Assembly: GCA_002104945.1 (NCBI GenBank) | Contig: MCFH01000007.1 | Span: 1 to 64,000 of the forward strand | Reading direction: 5' to 3' | Source of the DNA: Piromyces finnis | Taxonomy: Eukaryota > Neocallimastigomycota > Neocallimastigomycetes > Neocallimastigales > Neocallimastigaceae | DNA: 64,000 bases | In this document: positions 12,806-26,624 of the stretch, piece after piece | Layout: the number at the start of each line of letters is the position of its first letter | Numbering within the stretch: position 1 is the stretch's first letter | Translations under genes and position numbers: made by a program | The notes under the pieces: generated by a model | The model's input: the letters and a program-made list of their open reading frames with translations, nothing else | Databases searched by the model: none | Told to the model about the DNA's origin: nothing

Positions 12806-15800
12806 ATGGATAATATTGATGAATTAGTTAGAATATTTCAAAATGTTGGTTTAGCTGAAAAGAAAGCTATTGAAACAGCCAACAACAAGAAAATTGGACC
12901 AATTTTTAGTACCGCTATTACTGAAGTAATAATTAAAAATGAAATAATATTTTTTTTCATAAACTATACAATTTGATAAATAAATAATATTCAGTGGAAA
13001 ATAAATTTTGAACTTCATATATTAATAGTAGAATTAAATTGATATATTATTTTATCAGACATAGTAATTTATAATTTATTTTTAAAATATGCTATATAAA
13101 TATTAGGCTGGTTTACAAGAAGGATGTGATAAGACTACTGGTGCTTTATTATATTTCCTTGCTGGTAAGATTCCAAAAGATTCTAAGCACATTGGTTACA
13201 TTGCTAAGAAAATTGCTTCTAAGGATTTAGCTTCAAACGATCAAGTTCAAGGTAAAAATATATATTTATTTAATATAAATATGAAAATTGTTTTTTTTTA
13301 AATAAAATTTATCTGTGTAATACATTATTCAATATTTATAATTATAAAAATACAAATTGTTATATATAAAAAATAATTTATAATTTATTCATTTATTTTT
13401 TTTATTCTTATAATAATTATAGCTGCCGTTAAGTACGTAGCTGATGTTGATGAAATCAATGAAGCTAAATTTAATGAAGAATGTGGTGTTGGTAATTAGA
13501 TATTTTCAATAATATTTTCTTAAAAATATAGATAATTATATATTATTATTTATTATTTGTGTTATAATAAAAATTCCTTTTTTATTGTAATTTAAATTAT
13601 GAGTAAATTAATATAAAATAGATTATTAATATATTATATAATTCTTTAAATTAATTTACATTATAAAAAGGTGTTGTTGTTACACCAGAAGAAATTCAAG
13701 CTGCAGTTAAGAATTTATTAGAATCTAAAAAAGATGAGTTAGTTGAAAAGAGATACACTTTCGTTGGTCCTTTACTTGCTAATCTTCGTCAACAATTAAA
13801 ATGGGCTAATGCTTTAATGTTAAAGGAAGAATTAGAAAAGGGTGTTGTTGCCCTTATTGGTCCAAAAGATGATAGAGATGATCCAAAGAAGGTTTATATT
13901 TTTTTATTTTTATTGAAATTATAAATAAGATAAAATATAAAGTATTTAATAACTTTTTAATTTTATTATATTAAAATAATTAAAATATTTTATTGAATAT
14001 ATTATATCGATTTGAAATATAAAATAGAAAAAGGCTAAGGCTAAGAAGGAAAATAAGAAGCAAGCTCCAGCTGCTCAAAAGAAACAAGCAGGTAACACTA
14101 GTAAGGCTTGCCAATTAAATCTTGATTTTATCTTTGAAGGTGAACTTTCTAAGCTTCATCAACCAGGAGGTAACAAACAAATTAAAGAATCACTTATGGA
14201 AGAACATTTAAAGGCTACTGGTAAAAAGGTATATACTCGTTTCCCACCAGAACCAAATGGTTTCCTTCATATTGGTCACGCTAAGGCTATTAATGTTAAC
14301 TTTGGTTATGCTCAAGCCCACGGTGGTGTTACCTATTTAAGATATGATGATACTAACCCAGAAGCTGAAGAAGAAAAGTACTTCACTTCAATTCTTGAAA
14401 CTGTTAAATGGTTAGGTTTCAAACCATGGAAAATTACTTACTCTTCTGACTACTTTGACCAATTATATGAACTTGCTGTTGATCTTGTCAAACGCGGTAA
14501 GGCTTATGTTTGTCACTGTACTGGTGAAGAAATTAAAGCCCAACGTGGTGGTGAAGACAAAGGTCCAAGATACGATTGTCCACACAGAGATCGTCCAATT
14601 GAAGAAAATTTACAAGAATTCCAAAACATGAAGGATGGAAAGTACAAGGAAGGTGAAGCTACTCTTAGAATGAAGATGGATATGCAAAATCCAAACCCAC
14701 AATTCTGGGATTTAGTTGCTTATCGTGTTATGTATACTAAGCACTACCGTACTGGTGATAAGTGGTGCATCTATCCAACTTATGACTTTACTCACTGTAT
14801 TTGTGATTCAATTGAAAACATTACTCACTCCTTATGTACAACTGAATTCAGAATGTCTAGAGATTCTTATTATTGGTTAGTTGATGCTCTTGAAATCTAC
14901 AAGCCAGTTCAATGGGAATACGGTAGACTTTCTATTACTAACACAATTCTTTCTAAGAGAAAGTTAAACAAGTTAGTTAGTGAAAAGATTGTTAATGATT
15001 GGGATGATCCAAGATTATTTACTTTACCAGCTCTTCGTAGACGTGGTTTCACTCCAGAAGCTATTAATGCATTCGTTCGTGATGTTGGTGTCACCACTGC
15101 TAATACTATTATTAATGTTACACGTTTAGAAAACTATGTTCGTGATCATCTTAATGATATTGCCCCAAGAATTATGACTATTATGGATCCATTAAAGGTT
15201 GTTATCACTAATTTAGCTGATGATTTCGTTCAAGAAATCACTGTTCCAAACAAGCCACGTGATGAATCTATGGGTAGCCATAAGGTTCCATTCACTAAGA
15301 CTATTTACATTGACCGTTCTGACTTCCGTGAACAAGATGATCCAAACTACTACCGTCTTGCTCCAAACAAGACTGTTGGTCTATTATACGTTGAAAAGCC
15401 AATTACCTGTACTGAAGTTATTAAGGATGGTGAAGGTAACATTGTTGAAATTAGAGCTAAATATGAAGATCAAGGAGCTAAGAAGCCAAAGACTTTCATT
15501 CAATGGGTTGCTGATTCACCAAAACACAATTCACCAGTTGAAATTGAAGTTCGTGAATACTCTAACCTCTTCCTTCACGAAAATCCAATGGATTCTACTG
15601 CAGTTCCAGGTGGTTGGTTATCTGATATTAATCCAAACTCTTTAACAGTTATTCCAAAGGCTTTTGCTGAAGTTGGTATCAAGGATTGTAAGGTTGAAGA
15701 TAAATTCCAATTTGTTCGTGTTGGTTACTTCTGTGTTGATTCAGACTCTAAGTTAGATGGTGATTCAAAGAAGATTGTTGTTAACCGCACTGTTTCTTTA

Positions 15801-15824
15801 AAGGAAGATAGTGGTAAGAACTAA
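12806..15824 (+). CDS. GLN4: Glutaminyl-tRNA synthetase, cytosolic
   Basis: Five exons: 12806-12925, 13107-13251, 13423-13491, 13671-13891, 14028-15824, giving 783 residues (human 775). The N-terminal ~185 residues form the eukaryote-specific GlnRS appended domain. A Lys/Ala-rich linker (KKAKAKKENKKQ) follows, then the class I catalytic core with TRFPPEPNGFLHIGHAKAI (HIGH at about 266-269), the YDFTHCICDSIE region and the LSKRK (KMSKS-type) loop in TNTILSKRKL. The beta-barrel anticodon-binding domain closes the protein. It charges tRNA-Gln in the cytosol. The large final exon is rich in C-ending codons (GGT, AAC, TTC, AAG), a sign of high expression. Intron 4 uses the weak donor GTTTAT; the frame and alignment support it. 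Confidence 0.97.
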
Positions 15825-16293
15825 ACAAAAAATAATTGTGATAAAGTAAATATTTCTTTCAAGTCATTTTAGATATTCTATCATATTAATAATATGTTAA
15901 TTAATAATATTCATGTAATAATTATTATGTATTTTGAAGAAAAATGTAAAATTAAGTAGTTTAAATATGTAATAATTTTATAATTTTAATCATTTTTAAT
16001 ACAAAATGTAAACTACATTTAATTAAAAACTGAAAAAAAAAAAAAAAAAAGTAAAAATATACGCAATAAAAATAAAAATATAAAATATAAAATATAAAAG
16101 AAAAAATTTTTTATTATCTTTATTTTAAATTTTTATTTTTTTTATTTTTTGGAATTGAATATTTATTTTATACTGCAATAATATTTTCTATAATATTTAC
16201 TCTATTAATTCTTAATTTTTTTTTTATAAAGGTTATATATTATATTTTTTTTAATTTTTCTTTTTGTCTTTTTTTATTTGTTCGTTTTATCTT
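15825..16293. other. Convergent intergenic region
   Basis: Region between the GlnRS (+) and FPGS (-) 3' ends: A/T rich, with a poly-A run near 16033-16050. No gene is seen. Confidence 0.55.
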
Positions 16294-16597
16294 TTAAACA
16301 ACTTCAGCACCGAGAACAGTTAAAAATCCGCCAACTAAATGTAAACTACCAGTAGTAAGAATGTTATAGTTAAGTTGAGAATTTGAGCATTTTTTACGAA
16401 TGGTTTTAATTGCTGTTTCGATAGATTCTACAACATAAATATTTTCTCTTGGGAATTCAGGAGCTAAGGTTTCCCAAGCCTTTTGAAGTTCCTTCTGAAG
16501 GCTTAAATCTTCATCTTCAGGGTGAGTAAAGTTTTGGAAATCTTATTATTTTATACCATAAAAATTATTTCAATTGTTATATATTGAAAAAGTAAAA

Positions 16598-16679
<82 letters not shown>

Positions 16680-19145
16680 TATTATTATTATTATTTTAAG
16701 ATTTTCTTTTAAATATTTACCTTTTTTATTATTACTTGGTTCAGAATAAGTGTTATTAGTTGTGAAAACAACATTCTTAAAGTTGTATGGTTTTAAGAAA
16801 TCAATAATTGGCTTCAATAAAACAATACCTTGGCGACCATTAGTACAATTGAAAACTAAAGAATATTCTTTAGCAAAAGTATTATCAGCAGTTTCAATAA
16901 CATTTTTAAACCATTTAGTGCAGGCTTCAAGACTTTCTACAGTGTGTGCACCATCTAAATTCCATTTAATATTGGTTTGTTCTTTATCATAAAAGATTTG
17001 AGCACGACCTGGCCAGTTAGTAACTTCTAAACCCTTAATGACACCATTAATGATAGTCTTATCATAAATATCAACGTTGTATTGAGTTTTTAAGAATTGT
17101 TTACAAACATGGAATGCAACTGAAGCATTAATAAATTGATGTTCACCGCTTAATCCTATTTATTATAATTATTATAAAAATATTTAGTTATTAATTAAAA
17201 AAAAATAATCAAATAGGTTTGCAAGTAAAATTGAATAATTTAAAATGAGAATATTATAAAATTCTACTACTTGCCTAACTTAATATTTTTAAAAGTTTCA
17301 GTGTTTCTTATATCATCAGCAATAATTAATTCTTTTCCCTTTTCATTTATATATTAAAATAAAGGATTTTTAATAATTATATATAATAAAATAATAGTCT
17401 ACAAATTGTTCAATATATATTTTACTTGAAGCTCAGTAGTTCTTTCTTTGACAACTTCTAAAGCTTCTGGTAATTGATTAGCACTAACAACAGGAACACC
17501 ATTCTTAAAAAAAAATTAAATAAAAATAAAATAAATTAACTACTTGTAATTGATAATTGTTTAATTTAAAAATATAGCTATTAATTTCTTATACGTCTTT
17601 ATTTAATTAAAATTACTATACATCTTCGTTATTATTATTATTGTTATAAAATTTTAATTTACCTTTATAATACCACTTTTATGCCAAGCAATTTCTTTTA
17701 AAGTATTACCTAAAACATGTTGATGATCAATACCAAGAGAAGTTATAGCACTAACTATTGGTTTTTCGATAATATTGGTAGAATCATATTCACCACCAAT
17801 ACCACATTCTATGATAGCAACATCTACCTTTTTCATTATTTATTTGATATATAAAATATTATTACCAAATAAATATATTAATATAAGGTGGAGTAATAAA
17901 TATTTATGAAAATAAAAACTAAATGAATTATATTAAATTTACATTTTCTCTAATAAAAGTATGGAATGCCATTAAAGTTAAAAATCTGAAATAGGTTGGC
18001 TTTTCAGCTTGTTCGTTTTTAAGAGCTTCCTCCTATATATATAAAGTTCAACAATATAAAAAAGAATTAAATGAATTATCTTTTTTTTTCATTCTTTGAT
18101 AATAAACTTTAGATTTTTACTTTAGTTTTTTCGAACATTTCATATGTTTCAAAGAAATATTTTGTGAAAAGTTCTTTACTTAATGGTTCACCGTTAATTC
18201 TAATTCTTTCTCTAACTTCCATAATATGAGGAGAGGAATATAAACCTTATAAATCATAAATAGTATTTTATATATATATATATATGTATTAATCAATTGA
18301 TAATTTTGATATTAATATTAATTATAAGTTATATAGCATATTTTTAAATTAAATTTACCAGTCTTTAAAGGCTTATTTCCTTTACTTGAAAGTGTTACAT
18401 TTCTTAAAATTGAATTGCAAAAAGCGCAAGTAGAACCTTTTCCTTTTGTACCAGCAACATGAATAATATTTAATTTATTTAAATCTTTTGGCTAAATTTA
18501 ATATTATAAAACTTTCAATTAATTATTTTTTTTTATTATTTGGTAACAATATCATTATCTTATGGATAATTGATTTTAATATATAAAAGAAATATTATTA
18601 TAATTTTCAATTTTCTTTACCTCATAATTCAATCTATTAAGAAATTCAATGGTTTCGGGAAGACTGTATTTATTAATGTTTCCTCTAGATTTCTTAATTG
18701 CCTCTAAAACTTTCATGTTAGTTTGGAGTGAATTTAGAGTTTCAACAGCATCCTTCGGAAATAATTTTAAATATATTTTTAAAAGATTCCAAAAACAATT
18801 TAATTATTAAAGCATAATAAAAAGTATTCATAATACGTATGTTAAATAATAATAATAGTTAATAAGAAATATATATATTATATATAATTAAAAAGAAGCC
18901 ATTATAAAAATGTTCAATAAAACTAAAAAAAAATAATTTTATTTTTAATAAATTACATTGTAGGTTTTATTTTGGTAATTCATGACTAAAAATCTTTTAT
19001 TTAAATTATTTTTAATTGATATATTATTAAATTTATTTTGAAATAATGTGCAATATTTAATTTGCTTTATATATGTTTCTCTAAATGAAAAAGATTTATT
19101 TTTGGTTAATAAACCTATAAACATATATTTTTTGATATACTTCAA
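16294..19145 (-). CDS. FPGS: Folylpolyglutamate synthase
   Basis: Ten exons: 19145-18957, 18752-18621, 18491-18359, 18245-18121, 18032-17943, 17827-17663, 17503-17426, 17338-17275, 17155-16721, 16541-16294. From ATG 19145 it has 552 residues; from the in-frame ATG at 18983 it has 498. The shorter form starts [19 protein letters not shown], matching the conserved cytosolic start of the family. The extra 54 residues are rich in Lys, Arg, Ser, Phe and Asn with one acidic residue, like an organelle presequence. Motifs include [17 protein letters not shown] (P-loop), [53 protein letters not shown] and [10 protein letters not shown]. The enzyme adds glutamate to folates, retaining them in the cell. 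Intron 8 is GC-AG; intron 9 holds a trinucleotide microsatellite. Dihydrofolate synthase is the close alternative, but overall the match is better to FPGS. Confidence 0.94.
16600..16694. repeat. Compound trinucleotide microsatellite (TTA)n(TCA)n(TTA)n
   Basis: About 11 TTA units, then about 15 uninterrupted TCA units, then about 5 TTA units. The array lies inside FPGS intron 9 (16720-16542). Read on the minus strand in one frame it gives a spurious poly-Met/poly-Ile ORF. Confidence 0.95.
17156..17274 (-). other. GC-AG intron in FPGS (intron 8)
   Basis: On the minus strand exon 8 ends ...AAG TTA G and is followed by GCAAGT; the acceptor is AATAG at 17157-17156. Only this splice keeps frame and yields [10 protein letters not shown], which matches the family (LGLxGEHQ). 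The nearby GT at GTAGTA would shift the frame into a stop. GCAAGT fits the strong consensus seen in rare GC-AG introns. Confidence 0.8.
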
Positions 19146-19768
<623 letters not shown>

Positions 19769-20184
19769 TTAAAAAATATCGGTAAATTTTCTTTGATATT
19801 GAATAAGCTTATTGTATGACTCTAAATCTGATATTATTTATTATATAAAAAAGATTAATTATTTTTACATTGAATTTGTAAAATTTTATTTTTCTTTACA
19901 CTTACCAAAATTATCTCCTAAACTTAATGCAGGTGATGTTTCAGTAATAGAATCATCACCAGTTACTTGTCCAATAACTTCGACAAATCTGCTATTTTCA
20001 TATGGTGCTCTCATCTATTGTAATAATAATTTTAATATTTAAAAAAATTAACCTTTGGAATTTTTCTTAGAAAACTATAATTTAAAAATAATATTTTATA
20101 TTCTACATGGTTTACGGTAACATTAATATTTCCTTGATCACTAGTAGTTAAAAAGATTGTGTTATTATTACCCTATTATGAGAG

Positions 20185-20222
<38 letters not shown>

Positions 20223-20549
20223 TATTGATTGAAAATATATTATACATTTTTTTTTTTTTTTTTTATTTTGTTTTATTTTGTTAGTTTGGTTTTAATCAAA
20301 CAATTAAGTAATATAAATAAATTATTTAATTTGAATAAAATATACAAAAATAATTGAAATGAGTAATAATTCGTATAATTTTTGTTATAAAAAAATATGT
20401 GTTGATATAAATTTAATTAAATTGCTCATATTATTTTCCATTATTTTACATACGGTACTAAGAACTTGTCCAACAACTCTTACAATTCTATCTCTGTATT
20501 CTCTAAACATAGAAGAATTAATACGTGGAATAACTACTGAATCTTCCAT
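19769..20549 (-). CDS. RPA3: Replication protein A 14-kDa subunit (RPA3)
   Basis: Four short exons, 20549-20454, 20172-20107, 20014-19906 and 19827-19769, give 109 residues (human RPA3 has 121). The order of elements matches RPA3: PRINSSMFREYRDRIVRVVGQV, a variable turn, NINVTVNH, then RFVEVIGQVTGDDSI, LSLGDNFDLESYNKLIQ and a short tail. The protein is a single OB fold and serves as the small structural subunit of the RPA heterotrimer that coats single-stranded DNA in replication and repair. Exon 2 ends at an unusual donor (GTAGAA). It was chosen because it removes a 21-residue insertion and restores exact spacing to human RPA3; a later donor (GTTAAT) would also keep frame. No single ORF spans the gene, so it is easily missed. 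Confidence 0.85.
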
Positions 20550-21524
20550 TGTAATTTTAATTTCTTATCTATAAAAATAATTTCTTTGGTAAAAAAAATT
20601 TTTTATTTAAAAAAAAAAAAAAAAAAAAAAAGGAAAAAAATTTAATTTTATTTATATATTAATATAATTTTTTTTTTTTTTTTGGTGGTGATGCTACCTT
20701 ATTTTTGTCCTTTTTATTTTATTTTATTTTATTTTTTAAGAAAAAGAAACACAATTAGGATAATAAATTTATAAACGTTAAAAAAATATATATATATATT
20801 AATAATATATAAATATAAAGAATTATGTATTTTTCTTTTATTATTTTACTTTATTTTATTATTTATAAATTTTTTAATTTTTTAATTTATTTTTTTTTTA
20901 TTTAAGGAAAACTCTTGTAAAACGATTTTTCTTATATAGTATGTAAATTACATTTATTAATATTTATTATTTATGATATTATTTTTAAAAATCGGGTTTA
21001 TTTTTTTTGTCTTGACTTAGTATATTTTAGTATATTTCGGTATTCAATCAAAAATTATTATTATTACTTTTTTCTTAATTATTTTTATAGCTTTTATAAT
21101 CTTAAATTAATGCAATATATTGTTTTTTGGCTTTTTTTTTTTTTTTTTTTTCTGTTTGTTTGTTTCGATTTTTTTTTTTTTAATATTTATATTATGAAAT
21201 GATGATGTGAATGATATAAATGAAATTAAATACAATGATTATTGCGTAATTAGTAGTAATAAATAAATAAAAAAGAATGAATGAATAAATGAGAAAAAAA
21301 AAAAGTTTGATATTAACATTGTTGTATAATTTTTTCTCTCTTTTAATCATTTTATTATTTTTTTCTTTTCCTTTTCTTTATATATTATTGTACTATATTT
21401 TTTTATTTACTTTAACTCTTATTATACTCTAGTTATATATGTATGTATCCTACTCTAAATTAAAATTCATTGCTTAGTTTATTATTTAATTTTTATTTTT
21501 ATATTTTTATTCATTTTAATTCTT
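20550..21524. other. Intergenic region rich in poly-T/poly-A
   Basis: Spacer between the phosphatase 3' end and the RPA3 start, both on the minus strand. It has many T and A runs of 10-23 bases (for example 20610-20631, 20671-20683, 21133-21151). No gene is seen. Confidence 0.55.
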
Positions 21525-24298
21525 CTATTCCTCTCTTGTTTTTAATTCATTGCTTTCATCTAGTTCTAAAATATAATCTTTATCATTTGAAATATATACA
21601 TTTTTAAAATTATCTTTTTTGAAACTATTTTTAGCATCTTCATTTATATCTGATGAAACTTTATCCTCTAATATTTCAGAATTTTTGCTTTCATCTTCAT
21701 CCATTGAAATATTGTTTTCATCATTTTCTAGTGATTTATCTTTTGTAATATTTTCAATCTCTATTTGAGATTTATTATCTATATTTTCATCTATGTTTTT
21801 GGCATTATTTTTTTCTTTTTCTTCTTCTACTTTCTTTAATAAATCATTATATGTTTTTTCAGGTCTAAAAACGGGTACACTTGGATCCAATTTATGCATT
21901 TCTTCTAAACGTGATACAAAATCAAAATACTCAATAGAGAAAAGATAAGAATTACTCATTCCTACTACTGGTATAGATGGTTTACTATAACCGAAAAGCA
22001 TTTTTTCATATTCTTGTAGTGCGATTGCAAAGCCATCATTTGGTCTATAACATAAAAGTATTAATAAAAATTTTTTTATTTAATACTACTAAAATACATA
22101 TTTCTATTTATTAATAATATATATTACAATTAAAAACTACCTGATAATTGGTCTAATTTTAAAAGTGGAACACCAAGCGTCATAAAGAGACATGCCTTTG
22201 TATCTCATAAGATAAGCAAGAATAATAGTTGAACTTCTTGATACACCAGCATGACAATGAACTAAAACATTTTCATTATTTAATCTAGCCTTTTCTATAA
22301 TATCATTTGCTCTTTTGAAAAGTTCTTTAATAGGTTCTCTTGGAAGATCAAATATATCAAAATTATAGAAATTAAACTTGGAAGGGTCAGTATAAGATAT
22401 ATTGAAATCAGTACCTAGACGAATAATATGCTTTATATTATACTTTATTAAATGATGTTCTTGAGAAGTATATAAACTTCCAAGATATAAGAATGGTGGG
22501 CAAACCATTAATGGTACGTCATTAGAATTATCCATGGCATACCATACATTATGAATGAGGTATCTTTGGAATTTTCTAAGTTTCATAATTTCTTCGGTTT
22601 GATTATTTTTTAAAAGTTTGCTGTTATTATTGTGATCGACATTGACACTTGCCATTTGTCTTGGGTCATAACATGCCATACTATCAGTGACTTTATCACC
22701 TTCAACCTTTGTTGCAGACTCGGATAGATCTGTTATTTCTTCATCAATAAATTCACTATTCATAATATTTTCATTATTGCCTACTTCATCACTGTTATTC
22801 TCAGTGCTAATGTTATTATTTTTTAGTGTTTCTTCTTCAATTGTTTGATAATCCATATCAACTTCGTTGGCAATAATTGAATTTGAATTATCATCATATC
22901 CTGAATCATTAATTTTTCTCTTTTTATCAATTTGTTCATACCCAATATTACTAGAAATTTCTGTTTTGTTATTAGTATTCATGGTTGTTTTGTTTTCCTT
23001 AGAAACAGAATTACTATTTATCGATTCTGTTTCGTTATTATTATTAATAATAATATCATTGTTTTGATATTGAGAATCATTTGTCATAACAACATCATTT
23101 AATGTTAAATTGCTTGTTTCAGCTGTATCATTTATGGAATTTTCTTTCTTAAAGATAATATTGTTATCATTGGATTCATAATCTTTAGTATCTCTGATGT
23201 CGACCATTTCGATAGAATTGGTATATGGTTCATTAAAAGTATTATTATTATCTATTGTTCTATAAAGACCTTCATTATAATAATAATCGTCATCATCATC
23301 GTCGTCATCATATTCATCATCTTCATTAAATTCTTCTGATACACAAAGCATTGGGTAATCTTTCATAAATGATAAAATACCATCTTTTAGCATGAAAGCC
23401 TTTAATAAAATATTTAATGATATTATAAAATAGTTATTATATTAATTTAAAATAATTAGTATAAATAACAGTGATTCTAATGTAACATATGAGTGTAGTA
23501 TATTATTCTCTAGTTTATTTTTACTCTTATACTTAAATTGTTTTGAATAATTACCTCACAACCCCATTTTGCTTCAATGCAAATTTCAGTAAAAGCTCTA
23601 GCACATTGACTCTTACCATCATCATCAAATATAATAATGGTACTATCATCCTTTCTATCCCATTGATCTTCGAAAACAAGATAGCAAGCGTTATAAAGTT
23701 CCTTTTTAATATCTATATAATCAGTTACATCTTTAAGTTTAATGCAAGCTTGCTTAAGATTTGGAAACATCTGAGCACCACAAATTGAAAAATTTGAGTA
23801 TATAGATAAATCAATCAATAAAACATTCATGAATGCTGTACGATCTTTTACTAATTTTTCAAATAATTCTTTTGAAGAAATTTCATAATTTTTTGAATTA
23901 AAAATATCATCATTATAAAAAAAAGCTGGATTTACATTTAAAATTTTTTCAGTATCAAATTGTAAACATTCATTTTGAAAGGAATCAACTAAAATTGAAT
24001 TATCAAAATTTGTCATTAATGATTTTAAATTTGGATCTTGTTCAAAACTGTAAGTAAATTCATCTTTTTCATTTTCTAAAGGAGCTGAAGTAATTTCTTC
24101 CATTTTGTTGATTGTTTGATTTTGTTCATTACATTCATCCTTTTCATTTTCAATGATTTCCTCTTTTAAATTATTTTTGTAATTCTTTTCTCTTGGAATT
24201 GTTAATGTAACTTCTTCCATTTTATCATCTATTGTTGTTAGCATTTTGTCAATTAAATATAATTTTTGAAAACTAGTTTCAAAATCAAAATAAATCAA
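21525..24298 (-). CDS. Rhodanese plus dual-specificity phosphatase (MAP kinase phosphatase-like)
   Basis: Three exons, 24298-23555, 23399-22141 and 22044-21525, encode 840 residues. The N-terminal third has a rhodanese/Cdc25-like region: LLIDLSIYSNFSICGAQ, STIIIFDDDGKSQCAR, and across the splice GCEAFMLKDGILSFMKDYP, as in MAP kinase phosphatases. A long acidic, Asn/Ser/Asp-rich linker follows (about residues 275-520) with a poly-Asp run. The catalytic domain carries FLYLGSLYTSQEHHLIKYNI, FDIFDLPREPI with the general-acid Asp, and HCHAGVSRSS (catalytic Cys ~630, Arg ~636). The C-terminal tail is again acidic and Lys-rich. The domain pair suggests removal of phosphate from Thr/Tyr of MAP kinases; the substrate is inferred. 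No clear kinase-docking cluster was identified. Start ATG 24298 is the first in frame; a second in-frame Met lies 18 residues later. Confidence 0.88.
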
Positions 24299-24982
24299 TA
24301 ATGAAAATAAATTTAATTATATAATTATATTTAAACAAAAATAAAATTTAGTTTATATATTTAAAAAATCTATTAACTTAAAATGTAAACATTATATTTC
24401 AATAAGTGCATAAAAAAAATACTAAAATTTGTTATTATAATAATAATTATTTAATAAGAATTGTATAATATTTATTTATTTACTTATAAATTATTAAATA
24501 AGTAATTATTTTTTATTATTTATTATTTTTTTTCTTTACCTTGTATTAAATATTTATAATAATACGAATAACCAGGCGTGTAAATATATATAAAGTAACT
24601 ATCGAAATTGAAATTTAATTAAATTTATTTTATAATTTACTAGATTCTTGTTTTGATTTTTAAACTTTTCAGATAAAATTTATAATAATCTTAATCACAT
24701 ATGATATTATTATTTATTAAATGAATTCTATCGTCTAATTTAATATTTAATAATAAAGATATTTCTAATAATAAAAAACACTAAAATTTTGATTTTATAG
24801 AAATAAATCAAATGGAAAATCTATTTTAGAATATTTATATGTTTAATGTTTATTAAAAACTGTATAAAGACTTTTATTGATTAACTGAATATAAAAAAGG
24901 GTTATATATATTTGAATGTCAATTAAATGAAAATCAAAATAAACAGCGATATGAATGTTATATGGATAATTCTTATGCTGTT

Positions 24983-25013
<31 letters not shown>

Positions 25014-26624
25014 CTTAGTTATTTGTTTACTTTATTTAAAACTTTCTAATTAAAATTCTTCTCTCGAAAAATATTGGTTTATTAAAAAATTTTACTTCTA
25101 TCGAATTAGGAATGATAAACTTTATCAATAATAAATTATTTTGTTTGAATAATTAATTTTCAAGTAAATAATATATAAATTAAAATATAAAATAAAAAAT
25201 AAAAAAAAATAAATTAAAACTATTATATAATATTAAATAGTAATAATATATATTATTTACATAAATTATATTAAATAATAAATATTAGAAACTGTATTAT
25301 ATATTAAAAATAATTACTATGAATAAAAAGATAAATTATAATATATTATATAATATATATATTTATTATATACTTTCGAATAATTTTAATAAATGTCAAA
25401 AAAATAAATATATATCTGAATATAAGATTCTGTGTAATTTTTTATGATATATTAATATTTATTGGACTTAAAAAAATATGAGCTTATTGACAATGAAAAT
25501 ACACATGTATTTTATCAAGTAAAAATATTTTATTTTCTATTTTATGTGATGAATTAATATTTATATGTAATAGTAGCATAAATTATCCCCTATATTCTAA
25601 ATTCTATAATGTATTTTATAAATTGTATACATTTTATACATTAAATAGGAAGAATTAATTTTTTTTAATATCCTTCAATATTCCTATATTAAACAAAAAA
25701 AAAATAATTTAATAAATTAGAAATACTTCCAATAATATCTTGGGAAAAGGTATAATAATCCTAGATAATAATCCTATCAATTAATTCATGAATTTCATGG
25801 ACACAAAAAAAAAAGTTAGGAGAAATTAAATAATGAAAAAATGAAACCAAAACTAAAATTTATAATAATAAAAATTTAAAATATTTTTTTTTTAAAAAAA
25901 TATTTTATATTCCACATAAAAATGGATTTTCCAAATAATTAAAATAAAAAAAACTTTTACATAATATATATTATATATATAATATATTATAGTATTAATA
26001 CTTTCAATACAAAAAATTAATAGTTTATGAATTAGCTAAAAAATATGAAACTAACATAATATATCTTAAATTCATTTATTTTTTAAATATTAATGTGTTT
26101 TTTTTCTATAAAAATATTATGAATTATTAATAAACTATTTATAAGGTTAATATTAATTGACAATTAATCTCAATTAATTCACAATTATATTTTATGAAAT
26201 ATTAATCTTCTTGTAGTCTTTGAATACTATTCAACCTATAATTATACTTTTTTTATAATTTTCTTTTAAAAAAAGTTTATCATTTTACATTACATTAATT
26301 TACAATACATATAATGTATGTAAATGAAAAGAAAAGAATATATGAAAATTAAAAATAAATTTTTTTATAAATAAAGAAATAAATAAGAAATAAAAAAATT
26401 GAAAAATTGTATTATCATTTTCAAATAGTAAATTAAAATATAATTAAAATACTATTAAAATACTAATAATCATAATAGTTATTAAATATATACACATGAA
26501 ATCACTTGATATTGATAATATATAAAATATCTATAAAAATAAATGAATAAACATTTATATTTTTAATTCCAAATATTCAAAAAAGTATTATTAATATGGT
26601 TGTTATAATAGCAAATAATTAAAA
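24299..26624. other. Divergent intergenic region, 2.3 kb
   Basis: Lies between the phosphatase (-) and PIG-P (+) starts. It is A/T rich throughout, with a poly-T run near 24987-25012 and many short ATA/TAT repeats. No exon-like GC rise, RNA gene or element was found. Confidence 0.6.

Noticed and set aside
16551-16817. Minus-strand ORF with long poly-Met and poly-Ile runs
   Set aside because: It is the trinucleotide microsatellite in FPGS intron 9 read in one frame, joined to the end of exon 9.
20057-20107. RPA3 exon 2 extended to a later donor near 20055
   Set aside because: It keeps frame but adds 21 residues that break the exact alignment with human RPA3; the earlier donor was preferred.
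24299-26624. Hidden exons in the 2.3-kb spacer
   Set aside because: No stretch shows the GC rise, codon pattern or splice sites seen in real exons of this window.
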